From: Plumapathes pennacea
Taxonomy: Eukaryota > Cnidaria > Anthozoa > Antipatharia > Myriopathidae
NCBI GenBank assembly: GCA_964036295.1
Contig: OZ038472.1
Span: forward strand, 4,610,001 to 4,674,000
Length of the DNA: 64,000 nt
Direction: 5' to 3'
The notes beneath the pieces are model-generated. The model searched no databases, was not told the origin of the DNA, and saw only the letters and a list, made by a program, of their open reading frames with translations. A program made the translations under genes and the position numbers. Each line of letters opens with the position of its first letter. Positions within the stretch are counted from its first letter, which is position 1. Positions 12,105-24,965 of this stretch are shown one piece after another.

Positions 12105-13934
12105 CAGCCCAACATCCAGTCACCTTACAGCTCAAATTCTCTTTCTAAACTCATTCCCAATTTCCAAAAGCAATAAATCTAAATCCATCCTTTTATACTT
12201 TTTTTCCTGCAAGGATCACTGGCATTTCATTCTACAAGGATAATTACAGGCTGGTATGACTCCTACGTTTATCAAACAAGGATACTGTCAGGATCCTACC
12301 AGGATCCTATTGTAATTATCCTACATATGTATATGCATCCTGAGGGGATATTAGCAGGATCCTGCTATGTTTATCCAACAAGGATCCTGTTAGGATCCTG
12401 TCAAGATCCTGTTGTGTTTATCCTATGAGGATCCTGACAGGATTGTAACAGGATCCTGCTACATGTATGTTTATCCAACAAGCATCCTGTTAAGATTTGC
12501 CAGGATCCTGTTGTGTTTATCCTTTGAGTATCCAGACAGGATTTTAACAGGATCCTGCTTTGTTTATCCAACAAGGATCCTGTTAGGATCCTGTCAAGAT
12601 CCTGTTGTGTTTATCCTATGAGGATCCTGACAGGATTGTAACAGGATCCTGCTACACGTATGTTTATCCAACAAGCATCCTGTTAAGATTTGCCAGGATC
12701 CTGTTGTGTTTATCCTATGAGTATCCAGACAGGATTTTAACAGGATCCTGCTTTGTTTATCCAACAAGGATCCTGTTAGGATCCTGTCAAGATCCTGTTG
12801 TGTTTATCCTATGAGGATCCTGACAGGATTGTAACAGGATCCTGCTACACGTATGTTTATCCAACAAGCATCCTGTTAAGATTTGCCAGGATCCTGTTGT
12901 GTTTATCCTATGAGTATCCAGACAGGATTTTAACAGGATCCTGCTATGTTTATCCAACAAGGATCCTGTTAGGATCCTGTCAAGATCCTGTTGTGTTTAT
13001 CCTATGAGGATCCTGACAGGATTGTAACAGGATCCTGCTACATGTATGTTTATCCAACAAGCATCCTGTTAAGATTTGCCAGGATCCTGTTGTGTTTATC
13101 CTATGAGTATCCAGACAGGATTTTAACAGGATCCTGCTTTGTTTATCCAACAAGGATCCTGTTAGGATCCTGTCAAGATCCTGTTGTGTTTATCCTATGA
13201 GGATCCTGACAGGATTGTAACAGGATCCTGCTACATGTATGTTTATCCAACAAGCATCCTGTTAAGATTTGCCAGGATCCTGTTGTGTTTATCCTATGAG
13301 TATCCAGACAGGATTTTAACAGGATCCTGCTTTGTTTATCCAACAAGGATCCTGTTAGGATCCTGTCAAGATCCTGTTGTGTTTATCCTATGAGGATCCT
13401 GACAGGATTGTAACAGGATCCTGCTACATGTATGTTTATCCAACAAGCATCCTGTTAAGATTTGCCAGGATCCTGTTGTGTTTATCCTATGAGTATCCAG
13501 ACAGGATTTTAACAGGATCCTGCTTTGTTTATCCAACAAGGATCCTGTTAGGATCCTGTCAAGATCCTGTTGTGTTTATCCTATGAGGATCCTGACAGGA
13601 TTGTAACAGGATCCAGCTACATGTATGTTTATCCAACAAGCATCCTGTTAAGATTTGCCAGGATCCTGTTGTGTTTATCCTATGAGTATCCAGACAGGAT
13701 TTTAACAGGATCCTGCTTTGTTTATCCTGCAAGGATCTTTGAAGATCCTGGCAAGTTTTGCCCTGCCAGGATCCTGGTAGTCAAGAAAAAATTGGGCAGG
13801 ATCCTTTAAGGATCCTTTAAGGATCCCATCTTTACAGGATCCTTGAGGATCCTTAAGGATTTCACCAGGGAGCAGCCCAACATCCAGTCACCGTATAGCT
13901 CAAATTCTCTTTCTAAATTCCCGATTTCCAAAAG
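12105..13934. repeat. Direct repeats bracketing the satellite
   Basis: CAGCCCAACATCCAGTCACC begins both 12105-12170 and 13873-13934. The copies run to TTTCCAAAAG with a small deletion in the right one. Confidence 0.85.
12350..13760. repeat. 193-bp satellite array, about seven copies
   Basis: Near-identical units start at 12412, 12605, 12798, 12991, 13184, 13377 and 13570. Each holds several GGATCC palindromes and TTTATCC(A/T) motifs. The same short reading frame recurs in every unit and is a repeat artefact. Confidence 0.95.
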
Positions 13935-13959
13935 AACTGTGGTCGGCAATTATAATTAA

Positions 13960-16454
13960 TGATTAAAAGAAGCCTCGTGGTTTCCCTACGCTACTCTCGT
14001 GTTGTCACAACTTCCCGCGTGTTTAGTTGAGGCTATATATATTACACGGGAACACTAACTCTTTTGACGAGATTGACTCACTGATATTGATAAACAAAGT
14101 TTACTCGAATGTTCACTTTCGTGGAAAACAAAGTAACAAGCATGTATGCAAGGTTTCCTCTTACCTTCACTGACTCTTTGCATTTCCCTTTTAGAACAGC
14201 ATCGTTCCATGTGTTTCCCTTGGTTCATAGTCCAGATTTACATCAATACTCAGCTTCTCGGTATTCTTCGTCACATTCGCCTTTCTCTTCCGTGGTGCAT
14301 TAAGTATTAAAGTTCTTTGACGAGATTTGAAGACAGTTTGGTGCCTTCTGCATCACCCCCACCGCTTCTTTCGTCACTTTTCCCGTAGCCACAAGCGGAA
14401 GACCACGACCGCCATAACTTCCGCCATATTTGTTTTCTCATGATAGCACCGCTGTGCATATAGACCGTCCAACTATGTGCTAGAGCCCAAGCTCCTGACA
14501 GTTCCAGGCATCCCCCTTGACTGGGGATGAAAGGATTATGGGACTGATCTCTGACAGAGTCTGAGTGAAATAGTTTGTTACGTTGCCAACTTTCGGTACA
14601 ACAATGTACAATCCTCTATGTAGTTTTTAGGCAATGAAAGAAGTCCGACAAACTGGCCAGGTTGTTTGTATATTAAATTGTAATCTGTGTATCCAGAGTG
14701 GGCTGAGCAGATAGGGTATACAGGGCTATCTTCTATATTCCTCAGAAAACGTTGTTTATATCATCAAGTCTGAGCCCTCCAAATCAATACTTTTTTTGGA
14801 AAATAAATCTGCTCAAGGAGGTATTCAGGTACATTAGCTGGGGAGGTGCGAATGAGGTCAAATTTTGAGACCCCATTAGGCTAAAAATAGATCCAAAAAG
14901 ATGGTCATATTTTTCTACACACGCTCACACTCACGCAACAATAAGGAAGTTTTCTTGGTTTATTACTGTTTATCCATCCACAAATACAAATACAAAATTA
15001 TCAGTGATACCAGAAGCCTACAAGAAGTCGCTCGACTGTAAACACTCAAGGAGATGATGTTACGAATACGTTTTCTAATGAATCGATGTTTAAAAAATGG
15101 ACTATCAGTGATTTAACTAATGGTTAAAATGCTAAAAAAGAACAAAAAAGTGTGAAGAAGTTATTGGCTCGTTATGTCCTGCACGTGTTAGTGTATAACT
15201 ATACTAATCGAAGGCACAATATAGGTACGTGCATCGCACATGCTGAGGGGATTAATCATTGCTACCCCCTATAGGGTTGTAATGTATATAACACGCGTCA
15301 AGCGGTAACGAGATCAGTTTTGGCCTAGCAAAACGACCTCAACATTGACAACAAGTTCGATTAATACGGGCATAAAAGGAGTATAAAACATATTAGAAAC
15401 TTATCTTCGCCGCCGACTGGCACAAAAAGCTCTTTTGGACATGATCTTGTCAACCAAAGAAACACCCGACACTTGTGTCATGTGCAGTTATACTGAATTA
15501 TATACAGTAAATTGGCAGAAAAACAGTGGATACTAGGGCATTACTGTAAACGTTTCCTTTATAACCTTTTTTCGCTAAGGTTGGTGTGGGTTTGCTAAAC
15601 AGCGAAAATATGTTTCGATCATTTTCAATCGTTCTGACGAACGATTGAACAAGTTGTTTGGGGCGTTCAACCTAAATCAAGACGTTTCGCAGTTCACACC
15701 AACGCCTTCCAAAACTAGTTCGGCAAGAGGCCAGTATCCCATTCTTTTCTTCCTAAAACTATTTGGCACATGGTATAACTTGTGCAAGGTTTCTCTGCAT
15801 CGCCAGAAATTCCGGACATTTTGCGTCCACGATTGCATCCGGTCTTTGCCAGCGGCGTGCGGTATGAGCATGCGCCATTCACACATTCAACATTGTTACG
15901 TACTTTGCCTCAGTGGGGTGGGGGAGGGATGGGTTTCTCCGGTTCAAAAAGAGACTGCTACGTTTAGGAGACGTGCCGCTGAACGACCTAGTTGAAATTA
16001 GCTTTCGTTTGGTACAATTTTCATGCGATTTGGAGCTTCCCAGCCCAAAATATCAACATCCGAAGTCAGCGTATTTCACGGGAGGTATTCGCCATGGCTG
16101 GCTGTGAACTGCAAATTCAAACACAAAAAGTACACATCGAATTTGCTCCAGGGGACTGACTGAGGCTTCACAGGAGATGTTCAATCCTTCGACAATCAGG
16201 TACGGGGTAGACATTTTGCGTTTTACCCAAGGTTCTTGTATTAAATGCAGCTTAAAAAGTGACAGTAGCCGGTTTTGAGCGTATTCTGCTATCAATCCCT
16301 TCTTACGTCGGCCGAAATTTTAAATTCAAAAAAATACACATCGAATTTTACCGGAGATAAATATTTTTTGTACTGTTGTGTTTAGGAAGCTTTCCTCTTC
16401 CGAATGCTGCCCAGACATTTTTACGAACGTGCTTCAGTTAAACGAAAAGCACAA
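13960..16454. other. Intergenic, no gene supported
   Basis: A partial hairpin MITE at about 13970-14080 belongs to the family at 33 and 36 kb. A 116-codon frame at 15645-15995 shows no domain and overlaps an opposing frame, so I leave it out. Confidence 0.45.
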
Positions 16455-16460
16455 TTTATT
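16455..16460 (-). terminator. Candidate polyadenylation signal of the receptor gene
   Basis: AATAAA on the minus strand about 720 bases after the stop codon. I saw no closer canonical signal. The 3' UTR would cover about 16440-17182, which contains only short internal repeats. Confidence 0.3.
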
Positions 16461-17182
16461 ATCAGATCCCATACATTTCTTTGTTATTTCTTGAGCGGCT
16501 GTCAGCGTGAAACCTGATGCCTCTTCCGAGATGGCGCAACCGGATGTCTGAAATTTCTGGCGATGGTACAAATCGTTTATCACGCATATTGTGGCTGTGT
16601 GAATCAAGTGCATTTGCAACAAATTTACATTTAAGGATCATTTGTGTTATGAAGAACCGTGTGTAATAAGGTAGTTGATCTTAGAAAAAGTGCACGGGCG
16701 ACACAACTACGAGTACTTGGCGAGTACGAGGCCTTGTGGCGTTATGACGAATACTTTTTTCTGTGATTATCTACCTTAACACGCGATTCGTGTCTCTACA
16801 AAACATTTATCAACACATGGTTGTATGAATCAAGTGCATTTGATGCAAGTTTACCAGTTACGGGTGACATGGCGTTATGACAAAGACAAAGGGTCATTTT
16901 TTTTAAACAAGGCTTGGAGGGCCGTTAAGAAAGCCTTAGTCTAAACATAGTTTTGAACGATAGCTATGCTTATCGGACAACGGCTAAACGTCGTCTTTAT
17001 GACCCGACGCCGATATATATTCTGAAAATGCAGTTTGACCTTTGGCGAACCCTGGTTTACGAAGTCCGTCTAAACTTCAATTTAGCGATAAACCAGGTCT
17101 AAGTTAATAAGCTTTGTTTAAAATATTGGCCCTTAGTGTCTACAAAAAACTAAAGCCTAATCGAAGCAAAGTTGTCTGCAAC

Positions 17183-17807
17183 TTAAGCTGTGGAATCATC
17201 AAACTCGCCTGTGGTTTGATCTTTTCCATCGTGTGGCGTTCGGGTACTGTCTGCCAAGGATATATACCGGGGTTCTTCTCTTACTGGTGGATCAAGGTCC
17301 ACGGAAACCTCTGCGGCATCGATGAGTACGACAGTTTTGTTTGGTTTTCCTTCGTCATGGCTTACTCGGGTGCTTTTTTCCAGCGAAGCATACTGGGGTT
17401 CGTCCAATGTTTGTGGATCAGCGTACACGGGAACCTTGGCTTCTTCAGCTTTGATAGCCCCTGCTACATCGAGCAACGTTTCATAGACATTCCCCTCCTT
17501 TTTTTCCGGGATCTGTTCTTCTTGCTCGGGTCCTTGAGGTTTCTTTTCTGCGTCTGACATGTCAAACTCGAGTTTCGGCTTAGAGGACTGGAAAGTTGCT
17601 TTCTCTTCGTGCAGTTCCTTCAAATCCATGACTTCATAGGTTGGATTGCTCGCTGCTGTCATGTTGTGGGAGTAAACATCATGGAACTGAACTGGAGGAA
17701 CCTCCAGACCATCGGATTGTGGATCCAAGGTATATCCCGGATTCTCGAAAGTGGTCTGAGTGGGACTGTCCACTTCCCTCTCATAGGGCACAGGTGGTTT
17801 GCGCACC
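17183..17807 (-). CDS. Exon 34: cytoplasmic tail with NPxY and YxxL motifs, stop
   Basis: Residues 3146-3353, then a TGA/TAA-class stop at 17185-17183. A basic/proline start (RKPPVPYE) is followed by FENPGY (3166-3171), a match to the FxNPxY coated-pit signal of the LDL receptor, and NPTYEVM (Tyr 3203). Further tyrosines sit in YETL, QYASL and RYISL. The last two lie in an approximate internal repeat ([15 protein letters not shown] and [15 protein letters not shown]). None matches a strict ITIM or ITAM. Confidence 0.88.
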
Positions 17808-20800
17808 CTAAAATAAGAGAACTTGTTTAGAAACAAGAACACAGCGGAAATACGTCATTGACGTCACTTCCGTTGGTCAGCGTTCATCGCTATTACTATG
17901 TAACTTGGTAACTATGTAAGCCTTTGCTGATGATTTTTCTGTCACTGGTGGGTTTTGGTCGTGTAACCAGCCAATTATGATCTTGTGAACGTTAAAAGAC
18001 GAAAGTGAAAAATAACAGCAAGCTTTGAATGTATGGACCATACCTGAAGTACCAAATGGCAACTGCAGCAATCAAAACGATTAATATGACGGCCACTACA
18101 ATCCCTACTATCATCCCACCATTTTTGGATGTCGGTGCCGTAGTTGTAGGCTTCTCCACTTGTTTTTCATGAACGCCCGTAACCTCGCCACCCAGGCCTT
18201 GTCCAAGTTTCTTAGAAGAACGTTTTACAATCGTCGTCAATTTTGTTTTGGGAATAGTAACTACAGGCGATGCGCTATCTTTTGTCGGTTTCACTACGAC
18301 TCCAAACTCTACTTCAATCCCTTTGTCGCCAACGGCCTTTGGTTCTCCTGCTAAGACGATATCTTCTGGTTTGAAGACAGGATTTTCATTTGCACGTTTT
18401 ACAATTCTTTCTGAAGATCTAAAAGCAAAAACCAAATGCTGAGTGTGAACGGATTACCTCAAGAAAATGTGCTATTTGACTTAAAGGTTTACTGATGGAC
18501 TAAACTGTAACAATGCTATATACAGTGAGCTCTCTCTAAGGGTGACACTCTCGGGACTAGCATTTAGTGTCCGCCTAGGAGAGGTGTCCGCTTAGAGAGA
18601 GTTCAGTTTCAAAGAAACAAGTAAAAATCGGCAATGATCAAATCTGCATGCTGTCCGCTTAAAGAGTGTTCAGCTGCAGAGAAACAATTAAAAATCGGCA
18701 AGGACCAAATCTGCATGCTGTCCGCCTTAGAGAGATGTCCGCTAAGAGAGAGTTGACTGTATGTGATTCACATGTATATAATCATATCAACAACACTATC
18801 CGTTAGATCATTGCTCAAAAATTAGGCGACCGCAGGGCCACAAGATGTATTTACACGTGGTGTCCACGTAAGCAGACCATTTCAGTTTGCAGGCAGGTGA
18901 CGCATGGTCAGGTGATGGTCTCTAAACCAATCAAATCTCCTGGTAATAGCACTCACGTTGTACTTTCCACACAGCTTTCAACAGAACATTCCTCATTCAA
19001 AATTTCGGCCATTATGATTTGGAATGCTGTTTCATTGAACTGCAGAGGACAATAGAGAACGATTAGTGCACATCAAGGAACTAAACCTCAAAACCAAAAT
19101 TGACACTGCGTCTGTCTAAATATATTAACCCTTTCACTCCCAAGAGTGATCAACTTTGATTTCCTCCTTCGGTTTCTCACCAGAGATATAGTAAGGAGAA
19201 ACATGCTATTTACATTTCACATAACCTTACCTCGTCAATGCTCATTGCTATTTCTACCACCACAGCGTCATCGCCTGAAAAAGGAAACAAACACACGTGA
19301 ATCTTCTCGCTCCCAAATGTAATCAACGTCAATTTTCTCTTTCAGTTTCTCACCAGAGATATATCATACAGAAGGAAGAACTTGGCTTTTGATACCTTGC
19401 TCAGATAAACCTGATTAAGCTCATTAGTTCTCATTACATCACTTACAAATTTTCTTCTTAAAAAGTTGAAAGAATCTGCTTTTCGACCTTCGGAGTGAAG
19501 AGGTTAACAAATGTATTGTCTAAAATATAAGAAACTCCCGAGAAAGTGTAATCACGAGTATGATTCAGAGAGGCAGACACTGTATGACACGAAGTCCTGG
19601 CTCTTAAACATAAGGTAGATACTTCATATATCGTACACTATAAGCCCGTTGCATCTGCCTGGTCACTTGACCAAAATGCAACTGTTACATTTAAATGGAC
19701 GTACCGCCGTAAAATTCGCATTTATCTCCTTTGAAGTTATCCAAACATTGGCATTTCCAACCACTCTCGCCATCTGTCCCACTGACTACTTCGCAAGTTC
19801 CACCATTCTTACAAGGACTTGGTGTGCAGGGGCTTGAAACGGTTGTCGCAGTAGTTTCAGCAGTTGTTTTAAGGGTCGTCGGCGTGGTTTCGAGGGTTGT
19901 TGGAGTGATTTCAGGGGTCGTCGGCGTGGTTTCGGCGGTTGTTGAAGTGGTTTCGGGAGTCGTCGGAGTGGTTTCAGGGGCTGTTGGAGTGGTTTCAGGG
20001 GTTGTTGGAGTGGTTTCAGGGGTTGTTGGAGTGGTTTTGGGGGTCGTCGGAGTGGTTTCAGGGGCTGCTGGAGTGGTTTCAGGAGTCGTCGGCGTGGTTT
20101 TGGGAGTCGTCGGAGTGGTTTCAGGGGCTGTTGAAGTGGTTTCAGGGGTTGTTGAAGTGGTTTCAGGGGTTGTTGTTGATGTTTCGGAAGTCGTCGGAGT
20201 GGTTTCAGGGGCTGTTGAAGTGGTTTCAGGGGTTGTTGGTGATGTTTCGGGGGTCGTCAGAGTGGTTTCAGGGGTCGTCGGATAGGTGTCGGGGGTTGTC
20301 GGAGCGGTTTTCGGGGTTGTCGGAGTGGTTCTATTGGTTGTTAGAGCAGTAGTAGTTGCAGCCGTTGTAGGTTGCACTGGAGAGATACACTTGTAACCTT
20401 GTGCTTTCATCAAGCAAATGTGATCGCACAGACTGCTGTCTCTACATGGGTTGTTATCTAAGATAAAAATTTACAAAGATGAATCAATAACATGACTTAA
20501 AGTGACTCTCTCACCGTCCTTTGAGCGCTTAAATCTTTGATCCACAATTTATAGGGCCCATAGAAGTTGAAAGATGAATAAATAATTCTGATTTCCTTCC
20601 CTTGAGAAGAGAATTAGTATATTCTGGCCTTAAAAAGCTACTTCAAAATTATGTCATCGATTAATTGTTACATGTTATCATGTTGGCAACCAACAACAGC
20701 CTTGGATTAGTTTGTTTTGTTTCGTTTTGTTGTTGTTGGTGTTGTTGTTGTTGTTGTTGTTGTTGTTTTTTGCATTTTATTCTTAAAAAAAAACCATTGA

Positions 20801-23800
20801 ATTTAACGTTGGTAGGAAAGGACAAATTTATATGTATATTGATTTGCAAATGTCGAAGCTTGACGGTTAGTCGTTCAATTCTGACAGAAATTAATCCGTT
20901 CAGTAGTGTTCAACTTTCTCCTTCAATTTCCGATCATAAATATATCATACAGTAAGGGGAACTTGGCATTTGAAACCTTGGTGAGATAAAGTTGATTAAA
21001 CTACCAATTCTCACTAGGTTAGTAATATATTTTCTTCTGAAAAAGTTGGGAGAATCTCTATTTTGAGCTTGGGAGTGAAAGGGTTAAACAGAAGAATGTC
21101 AAACTAAGGGTGCATTTTTTTGGGACTATTCCGTTTATTCCTATTCCGGAATAGGAATAACAAAATACAAAGAATATCAGTTCCCAAGAACAGGATAGCT
21201 GACGTGACAGAATACGGCAAAGACAAAAACTCAAAATAACATGATTACCAGCTATTCGGTCCATTCCGTCGATTCTGCTATTGGGAGCAAAATGGACGGG
21301 AATACTATTCCAATAATTCATTCCGGAATCAGAATAGGTCCCAAAAGAAACCGATTACCGACTATTACGGAATGGACAAAATAGTCGCATATAAACACAC
21401 CCTAATTAGTTACCTGGAACCTTCATGTCCGAGCGATAAACGTCAATGCCTCTCGGGCGATGCAAGTTGCTCACAAGCAAAGTCAGACTACCCCCAGTTC
21501 GTTTATCTGCACGAACAACGACATCTTCAGAGGTGTCTGTCCAGTAAATATAATCAGAATCCAGAGTAATACCAAAAGGGTACCATAGGTAGTCATAGTG
21601 ATACAACAACGTCTGCACTCCATCGTTCTTGTCAAGATCAATGTACTCTAAGGCAGCATCATGATATCCCAGCCAGTACAGTCGATTGACTGCAACATCG
21701 ACGGTTAGACTATTTGGAGCATAAAAGTACCACCAACTTGAAAAGGTTTGCAGAGGTTCTGGGTTGCTTCCATCCATCTCGGCCTTCTGTATACTGTGAT
21801 CATTAAACACTGAGTCCACTGTCCAATACATGTATCTGTAACCAGAAATGCAAAAATAAGCAATACTATTCAGCATCGACTGCAAACAATAACACTAAAG
21901 GCCATGTCATACAAGGCAATTTTTCTTGCAACTTGCGATGCAACGCCGTTGCGAAACAAGTTGCGGAAGAAATTGCGAGTGCGACACCCTCTCCTTGCAG
22001 CTTGCAACGCAACAAAAATTGCGAGACAAGTTACAGAAAAAGTTGAAATGTCTTCTACTTTTCCCAACATTACGTGTTCTTGTTGCACCGTGTGACATGT
22101 ACTTCGCAACTCGCTTCGCAATGCTGTCGTAATGCTGTCATCAGCATCGCGAGACAAGTTTCAACTTGTCTCGCAACGGCGTTGCATTGCAAGCTGCAGG
22201 AAGAATTACCTCGTGTGACATGGCCTTAAGTGCGTTTGTGTGGGCAGGCGTGATGTCATTGTGGGGAACGGTTAAGGTTACGTTTTACTTTTTGGGTAAC
22301 GGAATGGGGTCCTAAAACAACCTCAAAGTTTTCCTTCAGTACCTCACCAGAGATGTATCACACAATATGGAAAACTTGCCTTTGGATACCTTACTCAGCT
22401 GAAAATTGATTAAATTATCAGTTCTCACAACATCACTCGTACATGTTCTTCTTAAAAGGTTGAGAGAATCTGCCTTTTGAGCCTACCCTCTGCTGATATC
22501 GAGCGCGACACCTCCTGGGTACCCGGAGTCGGATTTGATGATCTCCGTTTGATATGACCCGTCCAGCCGGGCCACTTGTATATTTGACTCCTGCTCATTG
22601 CTCCAGTAAAGAACTTCTCCGATTGGGTCCAACGCAAGTCCGTAGCACTCTTCAACGTTATCTACCACAACTTCTTGGGAGCTTCCGTTCAGGAACGCAC
22701 GTGCGATATAATGTTTAGATATGTCGCTCCAGTAAACCTGTTTGCGTATTGAATCAAATGCCACGGCCACCGGGGCAGACACATCTAGAGGCAGGGGGCT
22801 TTCAATTGCTCCTTTTTCCTTTTGCAGTGGAAGCAAATATAGTTCCTTTTGGAATTGGTCAGCGAAAACGAGGACATCTCGAAAAATACCTGTGATTGAG
22901 ATAAGTGCAAACTAATGTGGTACTCTTTTAGAGGTCCAATAAACCCTTAGAAAAAGAGAAAGTGAAGGAGAAGACTGAAGTTGATCGTCACTCCTCAAAG
23001 AAGGAAATAGCTGAAACGGGCATGTCTTAAATAACTTTAGCACTTTCACTCCCAAGCTCAAAATACAGATTCTCCCAAAATGTGAGAGTGATGTAGTGAG
23101 AATTGATAGTTTAATCAACATTCATCTGAACAAGCTATTAATCCAAGTTCCCATACTGTATAATATATATCTGGTAAAAAACCAAAGTTGATCTCTTGGG
23201 AGTGAAAGGGTTAATTTCTTTGGTTTTGGTGTCACGAAAGTCATCCGAATACCTAAAATATTTAAATTTCAAATGAAGCAGCACTGTTGCAAAATAGTTT
23301 GAACAAAAATAGTAGCTTAAAGTAGGACATCAACACCAAGTGGTCTTTTCCGGGTTGGCAATTCCTAGGCCAAGTCGAAGACTAGCGCAATGTGTATCAT
23401 ATGAAAGTGAATTGTGCTCATTTTCATGCAAGTCAAATTCTATTTCATGCGATACGCTTTCGCACTGAGCCTCGTTTTTAAACTGAGGTAAAAAGCAAGT
23501 CGTAAATGGCCTGTTGTGACAAGAGAAGATTTTCTTACATGTCTTATTGTCCTTGTCCAGTATGCACTCATCTGAGCATGCGTAACTGTGACCAATTGGT
23601 GTCCGCAGACACAAGGCAGAGCAATCTCCATTTCCACCGACACAGTCCAAGGATGCTAAGAGAAATGAACAGAAACTTTACTCAACTATTGATAACTTTT
23701 GACTATTCACCTTCTACAGTACTTTACATCATTGTCAATGACAAAAAGGCAAGGCTTGCATTTTTTATGGTGGAGGTTGTTTAAATGGCCAATTCAAAAT

Positions 23801-24803
23801 TTTTCTTCTATGAAACAGATATGCTTTTGGTTCCTAACACGAAGGCTCAAAATGACGCGCAAAGGTTTGTGGTTGGAACGGCACCTTACAAATAAGGTGA
23901 CATGGATTAACTCAGGAAAATAAAAAGGGACTTTTCGTCTGAAATTTCCACCGGATTGGCAGTTGTGACGTCTTGATGTAAGTTTGCAATAAATATTTTA
24001 GGCTACATGCATAGGAAGCTTTAAAAAATGATAGCATACTTCGCAGCATTATCAACCGGTAGCATGATCTCACATTTAAACTGATAATTTTAACTTAAAG
24101 CTTAATCTAAAGTTCAAGTTGAAGTTCCACCATTGAAAATAACTTGACGTATGCTCACAAATTAAAGTGACCTTTTCAGAGAGTAAACTGCATGAAAAAC
24201 TAAAGTAACTCCACAAATCTGATCATCTCACCTCCTGTGTGTGATAGGCTGCTATCCTTGATGGCTAAATCGAACGGTTTTCCCAAAAGATCAACGACCT
24301 TCTTGATATCCGCACCAGTGTCTCTATTGGCGCGATAGATTCCCCCAGACCAGCCTCCCGTACCGCCGTCGCTCCAGTAGATATAATTCCTGTATACAGC
24401 AATGCCATAAGGTTCTTGGAGATAATCTTTGACCAACTTCTTGGGAACAGGGTCATCAAGTCCTAAACTCACAATAACTTTATTTTTCGTATCAACCCAG
24501 TAGAGACTATTACTGGTAGTATCATACGTCAAACTGTTCACTTTTGATGTTCCTGTGAGGTTAGCGATGACTGTTCGCATAGACCCATCCATGTAGGATT
24601 TCTCCAGCATTGCTGATCCATAGAGGGCTCGGCTTGTAGCTTCCGATACCCAGTACATGTATCTGCAATATCCGGGCACAATATCGTCAAAAATATATAA
24701 TCACAGTGCGTGTACAGCTGACAAGTACCTTTGAATAATTCAATTATCATAGGAGATTATGTTGTTGTTACATGTGTTTGTGTGCTGCATGTATAATAAT
24801 AAC

Positions 24804-24859
<56 letters not shown>

Positions 24860-24860
24860 C

Positions 24861-24906
<46 letters not shown>

Positions 24907-24919
24907 TAATAGTAATAAC

Positions 24920-24965
<46 letters not shown>

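Noticed and set aside
12412..13809. Seven near-identical 69-79-codon frames
   Set aside because: They are the same frame in each 193-bp satellite unit, without coding features.
19731..20352. Plus-strand Val/Gly and Trp/Phe-rich frames of 137 and 184 codons
   Set aside because: Antisense of the mucin-like repeat in exon 30; the minus-strand reading fits the gene's phases and EGF cysteines.
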